The position numbers and the translations under genes were made by a program. Below the pieces are notes generated by a model that worked only from the letters and a program-made list of their open reading frames with translations, did no database searches and was not told the origin of the DNA. A DNA stretch of 14,301 nucleotides. Origin: Eubacteriales bacterium (lineage in GTDB: Bacteria; Bacillota; Clostridia; Peptostreptococcales; Anaerovoracaceae). Shown here one piece after another: positions 1 through 7,815 of this stretch. Positions within the stretch are counted from its first letter, which is position 1. Each line of letters begins with the position of its first letter. The stretch is from positions 1 through 14,301 of the forward strand of contig JAQUJQ010000023.1 in NCBI GenBank assembly GCA_028680875.1, given 5' to 3'.

Positions 1-129
1 TCAATTTCGAACAACAAAAACCGCAGTAAACAAGTGCTTACTGCGGTTTTAAAATGTTTGGCAATCTAATTATATTGACTTCTCTGTCAATGTTTCGCTT
101 GGTTGCTTATTTCACCTCTTCGAAATTGA
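1..129. repeat. Nested inverted repeats around the terminator
   Basis: An 11-bp inverted repeat (TCAATTTCGAA at 1-11, TTCGAAATTGA at 119-129) encloses the terminator hairpin at 17-50 and a second small hairpin (ATTGAC at 74-79, GTCAAT at 86-91). The outer repeat touches the window edge and may extend beyond it. It could be a long-range RNA stem, the end of a mobile element, or a recombinase site. No recombinase gene is visible here, so I assign no function. Confidence 0.4.
17..50 (-). terminator. Rho-independent terminator ending the defence operon
   Basis: A perfect 13-bp inverted repeat (AAAACCGCAGTAA at 17-29 and its complement at 38-50) encloses an 8-nt loop. Read on the minus strand it is followed by a T-rich tract (TTTTTGTTGTT), the usual form of an intrinsic terminator. 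It lies about 235 nt past the stop of the last operon gene at 285. The opposite reading has only a short T run, so any stop for rightward transcription would be weaker. Confidence 0.85.
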
Positions 130-284
130 GTGTATATGATTATTAGCAAGTTATGGTTTTATGGTACAAATTTGATACGGATGTTGGGTGTGGGAATCAT
201 CGGTGACATTGTCGTTTGTGGTTGTTTTTGTTCAGTTCGAGGCGGCGTTCATTGTCAATGAACAGGTGAAGGTAGTGAACAGCA
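130..284. other. Non-coding stretch after the last operon gene
   Basis: I see no gene, tRNA or promoter here that I would defend. On the minus strand a frame continuing past the stop at 285 reads VYDAVHYLHLFIDNERRLEL and then about 11 more residues before stopping at 197. It looks more protein-like than the other frames, but it has no start of its own outside the neighbouring gene. It may be the eroded 3' end of a displaced gene. Confidence 0.3.
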
Positions 285-704
285 TCATACACTTGCTTCA
301 ATAATTGCGTCGGGATATTCACGACAATTATGCAGTACCGATTTGCAAAAATCAACAAAGACATCATAGTCTCCCCAACCGTTGGGAGGGTTGAATGCTT
401 TATATTTCTTAGGATTAGCCGTAAGTTCTTCAATCCCCTTTTCGAGAAACGGAATCATCTGAGCAGCCATAGTAATCCCAATCTCCTCAGGTCTCCATAG
501 AACTTCATATAATCCGACTGCCTTAGCCATATTATTGAGATTATGGGTAACATTGAGATTGGATAGCGTCGCCTCTTTATAATCACATTCGAGTTGTTCC
601 AATTCTTCCTTTATAGCTTGCAACTTTGTGTAAGTGGCATCTATATCTGCTCTGCTTTTCTGAATGTCAAAACCGTTTTTGAAAAAGTAGATGTCTAAGC
701 TCAT
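285..704 (-). CDS. Hypothetical protein, last gene of the operon
   Basis: This is a 139-aa soluble protein with no membrane segment or signal peptide. I do not recognise a named family. Visible features are an MSLDIYF start, a charged helical stretch at about 18-48, an NVTHN segment at 51-55, and a conserved-looking block NPPNGWGDYD at 105-114. Similar small proteins with an N-V-T-x-N segment and a late N-P-x-N-G-W-G block are, from memory, common in phage and accessory regions, but their role is unknown to me. I chose the ATG at 704 because it lies 29 nt past the stop of the preceding gene and has an AAAGGAAA stretch upstream. A longer frame from 776 would add 24 odd residues and overlap that gene by 43 nt. 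It is the most distal gene before the terminator and may be cargo unrelated to restriction. Confidence 0.75.
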   Translation of the reverse strand: MSLDIYFFKNGFDIQKSRADIDATYTKLQAIKEELEQLECDYKEATLSNLNVTHNLNNMAKAVGLYEVLWRPEEIGITMAAQMIPFLEKGIEELTANPKKYKAFNPPNGWGDYDVFVDFCKSVLHNCREYPDAIIEASV

Positions 705-733
705 AATGTTTCCTTTTTTTATTGGTAAATATA

Positions 734-1426
734 TCAGTACATCATTCTCTCTAATTTGTTTTTCCATCGCTCCCAATCCGGCATTTCGGTTGAAAGTAAG
801 TCATAGAAAGCTTTTGTGTGATCTTTCTGCAGTAAATGGCACAATTCATGTGTAATGACATATTCTATGCATGGCTTAGGGGCTTTGATCAATTCAGTAT
901 TGAGTATAATCTTACCTTTTGGAGTGCAACTTCCCCAACGATTATCCATGAATTGTATATAGAGTGAAGTCGGCTCAACTCCATATTTTTTGAATCGTTG
1001 TATTACGGGCTCTGCGATTTTCGCAAACTTGTTTTTTGCTCTTTCTTTATACCACTCTTTCATCAAAGATTCTGCTTTGAGTTTATCAGAACATACAATT
1101 TCAAAATATTGTCCTTTGAACGACACACTATTGGGCTTGCCTTCTTTGACATATAAACGATACTGTCTACCCAAATAAAAATGTGATTCTCCACTAATAT
1201 ATCTGCGTTTTGGAGAACGTTCGCCAAACGATTTAAAATAGTTTTGCTGCTTCAATATCCACGAAGCTCGTTTCTTTACTTTATCCATTATTTTCGACAA
1301 AGAAGCATCAATAGGAGCTTTAAGTATTACCTCTCCATTTGGATTTACAATAATCCCCAAGGTTTTCCGATCGGAATAAACGATAGAATAGCTTATTTCC
1401 GTATTACCATATAAAAGCTTCTCCAT
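734..1426 (-). CDS. YgjP-like zinc metallopeptidase (DUF45/M48 type)
   Basis: This 230-aa protein has the family hallmarks in the expected order: RWGSC at 163-167, followed by a G-x-I-x-L-N segment at 171-176, then the zinc motif HELCH at 193-197 with a third likely ligand at His203. Glu194 would be the catalytic base. There is no signal peptide, so it is probably cytosolic. The family (YgjP-like, PF01863) is often found beside type I restriction genes, but its substrate there is unknown. Its ATG overlaps the hsdR stop by one base (TAATG), a sign of translational coupling, so it is probably made in step with HsdR. A role in HsdR turnover, as ClpXP has in enteric bacteria, is possible but speculative. 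Length is normal for the family. Confidence 0.9.
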   Translation of the reverse strand: MEKLLYGNTEISYSIVYSDRKTLGIIVNPNGEVILKAPIDASLSKIMDKVKKRASWILKQQNYFKSFGERSPKRRYISGESHFYLGRQYRLYVKEGKPNSVSFKGQYFEIVCSDKLKAESLMKEWYKERAKNKFAKIAEPVIQRFKKYGVEPTSLYIQFMDNRWGSCTPKGKIILNTELIKAPKPCIEYVITHELCHLLQKDHTKAFYDLLSTEMPDWERWKNKLERMMY

Positions 1427-4400
1427 TATTTAAACCATAATTTTGCAACCTCTACAGAACGGTCTATAATAGTATCCATATCGTCGAAGGACATCGGAAT
1501 GTCGTATTTTCGCTTAACTTCATCAATGAGATAATCTTCCATATCAATTTTCATCTGACCAATTAAATTGGTTTTTGATGTCCAATCAATAATGGGTTTG
1601 TCATTATCTAATATATACTCCCGAATAATAGAGTCTATAGCCAAAGCGGAATCCAAAGCTATTTTTTCGATGGGAAAAGTTTCCGGAACAGTCATTGATT
1701 TAAAGGTTTCCAGAGACAATCCATAGTAGGCACGAGCAGGATTGTTATTGGCGATTTCGGACGGAACACTGCTGTCGGTGTGAGAAAGCACAGACTCCAT
1801 GTGTTGTGTTACCTGTTTCAAATATTCTACTTCGTCAATTCGGCCTTGTTCGTATGCTGAGATGGTTTCTTTCAGCAATTGAGAAAATTTCTTATAGAAT
1901 GCAGGATCAGTATCCATATTCTCTGTAATATATTTTGCGGTTCGAGAAGCAATAGTATCTGCTTTCGCTGCTTTTCCGGTAATTTTCTCCACCTCTTCTG
2001 CAAATTTCTCCTTATCAAATATATCAACCAACTCTGTTAATATTCTTACTTCGCTACTTTCAATATGTGTATCAATGAGTTTCTGAATCTGATTTTCGTA
2101 TTTTTCATAATCTATCTGATCGGAATATCGTTCTTTAACTGCGCTACGAAGTCTCAAAAACATAGCTAAATCTTCTTTATAACGATTGACTTGCGACTCG
2201 TCGGTTTCTTTGTGAAATACGATAGACGATAAGGCTATTTTCAGACAACTTGCATAAGCTGTAAGTTTTTCATAAAACTGCTGGCGAATATCTTCTTGTC
2301 GTAGATGCTGACTGTAAGCCTCCAAATCTCTTTTGTTGGAAATGGATTTGAATATATCCCACAGTTCAGAATGTTTTTGGGGTAATTTTGCGACTTCATC
2401 CGACACATCAGTAAACATATTATTCAAATCTTCCGGATCATAATCAGCATAAATAGTTAACGCATCGTTTAGTGGTTGAAGGACTCCATAATAGTCAATG
2501 ATATAGCCAAACTCTTTCCCTTCACAGACTCTGTTTACGCGAGCGACTGCCTGCAGCAAAGTATGTTCTCTCAACGAACGATCAATATACATCACTGTAT
2601 TACGGGGTTCGTCAAAACCAGTCAACAGTTTGTCTACAACAATAATTATTTCAGGCTCATCACTGTTTTTGAATCGGTTAATAAGATTTGTTTCGTATTT
2701 TTTAGCTGTCCCATGTTCATCCATCATACGTTTCCAGAAAGCCTTTTCTTCGTTAGGGGTTTCACCGTAAGCGGTTTCTTCTCCTTCCCGACTGTCGGGC
2801 GAAGTTATAAGCACCTCGGATGATACAATACCGATCTGGTCTAAATATGCTTTATACTTTATGGCTATTCGCTTTTTAGGGCAAACCAGCTGTGCCTTAA
2901 ATCCGGTTTCCTGCCAATTATCTCTGTAATGTTTTGAAATATCCCATGCAATAGTATGAATGCGCTGGTCTGCCTGATTGACTTGGTCGGAACGGCTAAA
3001 TTTCCGTTTCATATCTGCTTTTTGGTAGTCGTTAAACGGTTCGCTCACCATGTCGAAGAAGTTATCAAGTGCGTTTTCGTGAACAAACTGAGGCACAATT
3101 CTACCTTCGTACAATAAGGGTACCACTGCTTTGTCTTTCACCGCCTGATCAACCGTATAAACCGGAAGGATAATTCCGCCAAATTTAGCCGCTGTACTTT
3201 TTTCTTTCTTCATCAAAGGAGTTCCGGTCATGGCGATGAAGCAGGCATTAGGCAAGGATTTCTGCATTTGGATACTCATGTCTCCATATTGACTGCGATG
3301 CCCTTCATCTATCAAAACAAAAATATTAGGATCTTCCAATGGTTTTTTAAGACCTTTTACTGCTGTCTCAAACTTGTTAATCACAGTCGTAATGACGGCA
3401 TCGCTTTTACTTTCAAGCAATTCAATCAATTTTGCTCCCGTTGTTGCATTTTCAACATAAATTCCACACTTCTTGAAAGTGCCGGTTATTTGTCGGTCTA
3501 AATCGGTGCGGTCGGTAACTAAAATTATTTTCGGATTGCGGATTGCCTTTTCTAATACAATAGCTTGTGCTAGCATGACCATCGTTAGCGATTTGCCGCT
3601 CCCTTGTGTATGCCAGATAACACCACCTTTTCGCTTGCCTCCGTCTAATGGCCGAATACGTTCCATCACCTGTTTAATGGCAAAATATTGTTGATAGCGG
3701 GCTACTTTTTTAATGCCGTCGTCATAGGCCGTGAAATTGTAAATCAAATCCAAGAGCCGTTCCGGACGACAAAGACTGTATAAATACCGGTCTTGCTCGG
3801 TTGGCTCTACAGCTTGCGTTTCCATATCGTCGAAATATTTTCTTACATACCGATAACGAGATGAAAACAAAATATCTTTTTGCCTGTCGGTAAGAGGGGT
3901 GTTGACTAATTGATGAAGGGTTGTAGTATAATTGTTCTCCTCATTTTTATCCAAAAATTGTTCTCGCCACTTAGACCAGAATTTTGCAGGTGTGGCGGTA
4001 GTAGCGTAAGAAGCCGACAAAGTAGCCACGCCTAACAATAAAGCAGAATAAACGTAAAGTGGACGAATACCATCTTCTTGCTGATTTCGTAAATGTTGTG
4101 AGATGGATTGTTCCAATGAATCTTTTATATCTGGACGCTTACATTCGATTACACACATGGGTATCCCATTGACAAAAAGAACAATATCGGGGCGATATGT
4201 ATCGCTCATACCTGAACGAGTTACGGCAAACTCCTCTGTAACATGAAAAACATTGTTCTTCAGATTTTTCCAGTCGATATAATTCAGCGTAAAACTTTTC
4301 TTATCTCCATCAATGCTCTGTTCAAGTGCTTTGCCTAATGTCAACAGGTTATATACGGCTTCGTTACTCGCCATAAATCCTGATTCGGAGTGTACATTGC

Positions 4401-4647
4401 GCATCGCTTCAATGCCATTCTCGATATTCTGTGCCGAAAAGTATGCTGTCTTTACACTCGACACCTGTATGGAGTTGATGGCCTCTAACTGCTTACGCAA
4501 AATAGGTTCAAGCAGTACATTGCTTGTTTTTCCGCCACGCAACTCCAATGCCTCTTCGGGAGACAAATAGGTATATCCCAGTTTCTGCAACAATTGCAGA
4601 GCCGGGATTTGGCTGATATGGTCTTCTTTGAAGGAGATATTGTTCAT
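1426..4647 (-). CDS. hsdR: Type I restriction endonuclease subunit R
   Basis: HsdR is the motor and nuclease subunit of a type I restriction enzyme. With HsdM2S it translocates unmethylated DNA and cuts it at a distance. The 1073-aa length is typical. The N-terminal nuclease domain shows a PD-(D/E)xK site with Asp154 (RPDIVL) and Glu168/Lys170 (IECK). The superfamily 2 helicase motor follows: Walker A QGSGKS at 348-353, motif Ia around TDRTDL at 378-383, Walker B-type DEGH at 447-450, motif III TGTP at 474-477, motif V near LTGFDEP at 675-681, and motif VI QAVARVNR at 699-706. The remaining roughly 350 residues are helical and should bind the methylase core. All key residues are present, so it is probably active. 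It starts 32 nt after the third TIR gene, with no terminator between them, and ends overlapping the metallopeptidase start. Confidence 0.97.
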   Translation of the reverse strand: MNNISFKEDHISQIPALQLLQKLGYTYLSPEEALELRGGKTSNVLLEPILRKQLEAINSIQVSSVKTAYFSAQNIENGIEAMRNVHSESGFMASNEAVYNLLTLGKALEQSIDGDKKSFTLNYIDWKNLKNNVFHVTEEFAVTRSGMSDTYRPDIVLFVNGIPMCVIECKRPDIKDSLEQSISQHLRNQQEDGIRPLYVYSALLLGVATLSASYATTATPAKFWSKWREQFLDKNEENNYTTTLHQLVNTPLTDRQKDILFSSRYRYVRKYFDDMETQAVEPTEQDRYLYSLCRPERLLDLIYNFTAYDDGIKKVARYQQYFAIKQVMERIRPLDGGKRKGGVIWHTQGSGKSLTMVMLAQAIVLEKAIRNPKIILVTDRTDLDRQITGTFKKCGIYVENATTGAKLIELLESKSDAVITTVINKFETAVKGLKKPLEDPNIFVLIDEGHRSQYGDMSIQMQKSLPNACFIAMTGTPLMKKEKSTAAKFGGIILPVYTVDQAVKDKAVVPLLYEGRIVPQFVHENALDNFFDMVSEPFNDYQKADMKRKFSRSDQVNQADQRIHTIAWDISKHYRDNWQETGFKAQLVCPKKRIAIKYKAYLDQIGIVSSEVLITSPDSREGEETAYGETPNEEKAFWKRMMDEHGTAKKYETNLINRFKNSDEPEIIIVVDKLLTGFDEPRNTVMYIDRSLREHTLLQAVARVNRVCEGKEFGYIIDYYGVLQPLNDALTIYADYDPEDLNNMFTDVSDEVAKLPQKHSELWDIFKSISNKRDLEAYSQHLRQEDIRQQFYEKLTAYASCLKIALSSIVFHKETDESQVNRYKEDLAMFLRLRSAVKERYSDQIDYEKYENQIQKLIDTHIESSEVRILTELVDIFDKEKFAEEVEKITGKAAKADTIASRTAKYITENMDTDPAFYKKFSQLLKETISAYEQGRIDEVEYLKQVTQHMESVLSHTDSSVPSEIANNNPARAYYGLSLETFKSMTVPETFPIEKIALDSALAIDSIIREYILDNDKPIIDWTSKTNLIGQMKIDMEDYLIDEVKRKYDIPMSFDDMDTIIDRSVEVAKLWFK

Positions 4648-4679
4648 AATTTATGTTGAGTTAAAAACAGAGTAGAATC

Positions 4680-5285
4680 TTATGAATTTCTACGTCTCAT
4701 TGCTCTACTTAAGTCATATTTACAATTCGCTCTATCTTGAAAAGCATTTTCAATTAGGATGGTAAGTTTTTCAACATTTAAATCGCTCCAGTTAACAACA
4801 CTTATTTTTGAATTACTTTCTAAGAAATTGTCTATGAGTCTGTCAGGCATATATGGGTGTCTTCTCTCATACTCAGCTCTTTCAGAAATAGATACCCATG
4901 ATTTTACGTCAGAAAAAACGGATTCCTTTTCACCGCTATGATCGGAACGAATGGAAGAACTGCCAGATATTGAAGGAAGGTTTATTACTAATATTCCAGA
5001 TTTTTTATTTATCTTCCCATCATACATACTAGAATATATTTCCCAATCAACATGTTTGCGATTTTTAGTATCTGTCCCAACTAAGACTATTGTCACAGTG
5101 GAATTTTGCAAATACTCATCCCGAATAATTTGTCTTATTTCTTGATCGGACAAATTATCGTCTATTTCACCTAAGCCTACCGAGTAATCGACAAAAATTT
5201 TATGTTCTTTCCCAAATTTCACTAATTCATTTTTGTAATACTGGTCATTTGCATGATGATAACAAATAAATACATTGTGTGCCAT
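4680..5285 (-). CDS. TIR-like protein (MTH538/DUF1863, ThsB-like)
   Basis: This 201-aa protein resembles the TIR-like MTH538/DUF1863 family (PF08937), the fold of Thoeris ThsB. Key features are the first strand NVFICYHHANDQYY (4-17), the loop FVDYSVGLG (31-39), a strand TVTIVLVGTDT (63-73), and RKHVDWEI (76-83), where Glu82 is the likely catalytic glutamate. In ThsB proteins this enzyme uses NAD+ to make a cyclic or conjugated ADP-ribose signal after phage detection. The C-terminal 90 residues, with SERAEYERRHPYMPDRLI at 134-151, would form the family-specific end. Its ATG is 2 nt past the stop of the TIR-SLOG gene, so the two are almost certainly co-translated. I infer that it is a signal-generating sensor. 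A structural, non-enzymatic TIR is the main alternative. Confidence 0.87.
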   Translation of the reverse strand: MAHNVFICYHHANDQYYKNELVKFGKEHKIFVDYSVGLGEIDDNLSDQEIRQIIRDEYLQNSTVTIVLVGTDTKNRKHVDWEIYSSMYDGKINKKSGILVINLPSISGSSSIRSDHSGEKESVFSDVKSWVSISERAEYERRHPYMPDRLIDNFLESNSKISVVNWSDLNVEKLTILIENAFQDRANCKYDLSRAMRRRNS

Positions 5286-5287
5286 AA

Positions 5288-7261
5288 TTATGTTGTTTTA
5301 AATTTATTATTTAGCCCTTTTAGTACCAATGCTACTATTTCAAGAATATTTGTTGATTGAAATAGTATCTTATTTTCATCTTCGGATAGTCCATTGTTTA
5401 AACTTGCTATTCCTCCGTGTGAAATATCACTAAAAATAGCATGATAGTTTATCGGGTTACTATTTTCTTTCGTGTTATAATAGCTGACAAAATCAGAATA
5501 GGAGGTATCTATATTTGCCTGATCTGACAAATATGATTCAGGCAACTTTTTTTCTAATATTTCTGCAATGATTTTGGAAACGCCTCCAAAACCACCTAAG
5601 AGATAGATAGGATTACCCTTGTTTTTTGCAATAAGATATTCTTCTAAAATGCCAGCATATTTTCCTTTGAAGCCGTGCGTTCGTCCTCCTAAAATAATTC
5701 GTGCATCAGAATTATTTTCCATTTGTTCTCTCATTTTTGAAAGAGACTTTGCCCATAAGTAGTTGTTTTCTGGAGTTCTGGGAGCAATAAAAGTATCCTT
5801 AGAATCAGGTGGACATTCATCTGGAGCTTCAATTTTCACAATTAAAACACGGCTATGCTCAAAATCAGATTCATGAGTTTTGGTTATGTTCAGATATATT
5901 GGCCATGCAAAATAATTTGTGAAATACTTAGTGTTTCTGTCAGACTTTTCTTTTTGTCCATATTGGCAAGAAAGATCTGCAAACAGTTCCGTAAACCCTT
6001 GCGCTCTTAAGTCTCCACCATATATCAACTTCCCTCCGGCAACTAAAATGTGACGAGATAGTTCAATTGTGACATCTCTTAAAAGAACATCGTCTCCGCC
6101 ATAATCATGTATATCCTCTGAATCTGAAATAGAAATTGCAATGTTTTTGCCTTTTAAAGAGCCAGACAATTCTGAGTAAGCTTGCATTGGGGTTATAAAT
6201 GACGCACTGTTATCAAATATCTTTAAGAACTCAATCTCTTCGGTTCCCAAAGGAGGTTCAGGGTATAATATTTTTTTATTTCTATCAATTAAGCAGAATG
6301 AGAGAAGTTCTGGAGAAAAAGGTAGAATACAATAATTATCTGGTGCAATGGAATCTTTTAATTGGGTCAGCAACTTTTCCTGATAATATTGATTCAAAGC
6401 GGTCCTCAATAACAGATTGACAATATTGCTCCAATTATTATTGTATCTAATCAAAGGTACATTTCCTAAATAAGGAAAGCCTCTTTTAACAGCTCCGCTA
6501 ATAAGACTCACTACAATTCCGGGAACTTTATTGCGTTTTCCGGCTAACGCCTCAATCCTACACCATTCTCTTTCGGAGTATGTATTAGTCTCTAATACAA
6601 TGAAAAGCGATTTTTCAACATTTGCTTTTATTTGCTCCTCGAAATCATATCCATCTACAATGTCATTGGCATCAAAAAAAGAATCTAACTTTGTATCTGT
6701 TCGAATAAAATCCCTTAGCTCTTTAGCTTTGGCCTCTCCTAGTTTATCTATTTCTTTTTTAGAGTGACTGATGAAGAGTTTCAATTTTTCAGCCTCTTTC
6801 CCTGTAATAAAACGAATTAATGCATCAAAGACTCTTGTTTGAAATTCTCCCCAGTTGTCTTTTATAGAATATGATTTTAATGCAATAAATTGTTTTTTTT
6901 GCAAGTTTGCATTTATGTCATAAGCATACTTAAATAATGAAATTGGGTAAATTTTAGTGTCACTATCTACAAGGGTAAGCAAGGATTCTATGTATGCTTT
7001 CCAATCAGAACAACAATACATAAGCTCATCAACCAAAAGGAATATAGCATTTTTAGAACTTTGTCCAAGTTCGATTTTGGGTATTTTTTGTCCATCTCCT
7101 CCTGTTCGTAGAAAAACTGGAATGTCAATTCCGTCTGTTAATGGTCGCTCAGGATTACGACACAACAAGTGATACATATCTGTATATACTTCTCTTCCTT
7201 GTATATAGTCTTTGTGATATAAGACATAGACCGACAACGGCATTTTGATCTGCTTATCCAT
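5288..7261 (-). CDS. TIR-TIR-SLOG protein, putative Thoeris-like effector
   Basis: This 657-aa soluble protein has three parts. Residues about 8-155 are a divergent TIR-like domain (VYVLYHKDY at 11-19, IPVFLRT at 47-53, DWKAYIESL at 86-94 with Glu92 as possible catalytic residue). Residues about 160-290 are a clearer TIR domain (LFISHSKKE at 162-170, FFDAND at 195-200, EREWCRIEAL at 230-239 with Glu237). Residues about 372-575 are a SLOG-like Rossmann fold: IAISISDSEDI at 374-384, LVAGGKLIYGGDLRAQGF at 406-423, IILGGRTHG at 522-530 and LLGGFGG at 554-560. SLOG domains bind nucleotides, and in Thoeris ThsA one binds the cyclic ADP-ribose made by ThsB. Here TIR replaces the SIR2 NADase of ThsA. 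I infer that ligand binding to SLOG triggers TIR assembly and NAD+ depletion. It sits between two small TIR genes, 4 nt and 2 nt away. Confidence 0.85.
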   Translation of the reverse strand: MDKQIKMPLSVYVLYHKDYIQGREVYTDMYHLLCRNPERPLTDGIDIPVFLRTGGDGQKIPKIELGQSSKNAIFLLVDELMYCCSDWKAYIESLLTLVDSDTKIYPISLFKYAYDINANLQKKQFIALKSYSIKDNWGEFQTRVFDALIRFITGKEAEKLKLFISHSKKEIDKLGEAKAKELRDFIRTDTKLDSFFDANDIVDGYDFEEQIKANVEKSLFIVLETNTYSEREWCRIEALAGKRNKVPGIVVSLISGAVKRGFPYLGNVPLIRYNNNWSNIVNLLLRTALNQYYQEKLLTQLKDSIAPDNYCILPFSPELLSFCLIDRNKKILYPEPPLGTEEIEFLKIFDNSASFITPMQAYSELSGSLKGKNIAISISDSEDIHDYGGDDVLLRDVTIELSRHILVAGGKLIYGGDLRAQGFTELFADLSCQYGQKEKSDRNTKYFTNYFAWPIYLNITKTHESDFEHSRVLIVKIEAPDECPPDSKDTFIAPRTPENNYLWAKSLSKMREQMENNSDARIILGGRTHGFKGKYAGILEEYLIAKNKGNPIYLLGGFGGVSKIIAEILEKKLPESYLSDQANIDTSYSDFVSYYNTKENSNPINYHAIFSDISHGGIASLNNGLSEDENKILFQSTNILEIVALVLKGLNNKFKTT

Positions 7262-7265
7262 ATTG

Positions 7266-7811
7266 TTATAAATTATAATCTAAGTAGTTATCAAGAGGGT
7301 GTGTTTTTGTATGTTCTGTTAATAGGCTATCTGAAAACATACGATACAATGGTTTTCCTTCAATAGTAGAAATATAGTCATTCAATGTTTTTGTTCCTCG
7401 AATGATGGGAACAGTTTTAAGATATTCAGGCAGTTGGTTGTCCGTTATACCCTTTAGAGTTAAAGCAGATAGATTCGTTTTGTCATACCCATAACCTATT
7501 TCCCAAGGAACCCACTTGGAATACAACGTATTTGGTGAAAACACACATAACATGTGAGAACTTTTATTTATTCCTTTCTTTATCGCATCAACAACCCATT
7601 GAGGATTATTTGTTTGACGATGTATTTTTAGATCGCTATCATATTCGTCAAAATATACATCAATACCTGCATTAATGAAATAATCTGCTATTTTTTTACA
7701 AATTGAAGCATCATCTTTTTGATGGCTAATAAAAACACACTTGATTCCGTAGTTTTTACGCCATAAAATACTACTCTCATCTTTTAAATAGAATCGATTT
7801 AGACCACTCAT
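7266..7811 (-). CDS. Small TIR-domain protein
   Basis: This 181-aa protein carries a TIR domain (TIR_2-like) from about residue 23 to 150. CVFISHQKDD at 25-34 is the first strand and loop, IDVYFDEYDSDL at 50-61 is the next strand and acidic loop, and SKWVPWEIGYGYD at 98-110 holds the W-x-x-W-E motif with Glu104 as likely NADase residue. It is a different TIR subfamily from the 201-aa protein at the other end of the cassette. It starts 4 nt past the hsdS stop and ends 4 nt before the TIR-SLOG start, so it is expressed with both. I infer a second sensor or signal synthase, since Thoeris loci often carry several ThsB proteins with different triggers. It could also act directly as an NADase. Confidence 0.9.
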   Translation of the reverse strand: MSGLNRFYLKDESSILWRKNYGIKCVFISHQKDDASICKKIADYFINAGIDVYFDEYDSDLKIHRQTNNPQWVVDAIKKGINKSSHMLCVFSPNTLYSKWVPWEIGYGYDKTNLSALTLKGITDNQLPEYLKTVPIIRGTKTLNDYISTIEGKPLYRMFSDSLLTEHTKTHPLDNYLDYNL

Positions 7812-7815
7812 ATCT

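Noticed and set aside
197..433. A 78-aa frame on the minus strand
   Set aside because: Most of it lies inside the 285-704 gene in another phase. Only its tail looks protein-like, and it has no start of its own.
705..776. Upstream extension of the last gene to an ATG at 776
   Set aside because: It overlaps the metallopeptidase gene by 43 nt and adds an uncharacteristic N-terminus; the ATG at 704 sits cleanly after that gene.
4680..7811. A classical Thoeris (SIR2-SLOG) or CBASS system
   Set aside because: No SIR2 domain accompanies the SLOG-like domain, and no cyclic-oligonucleotide synthase or known CBASS effector is present.
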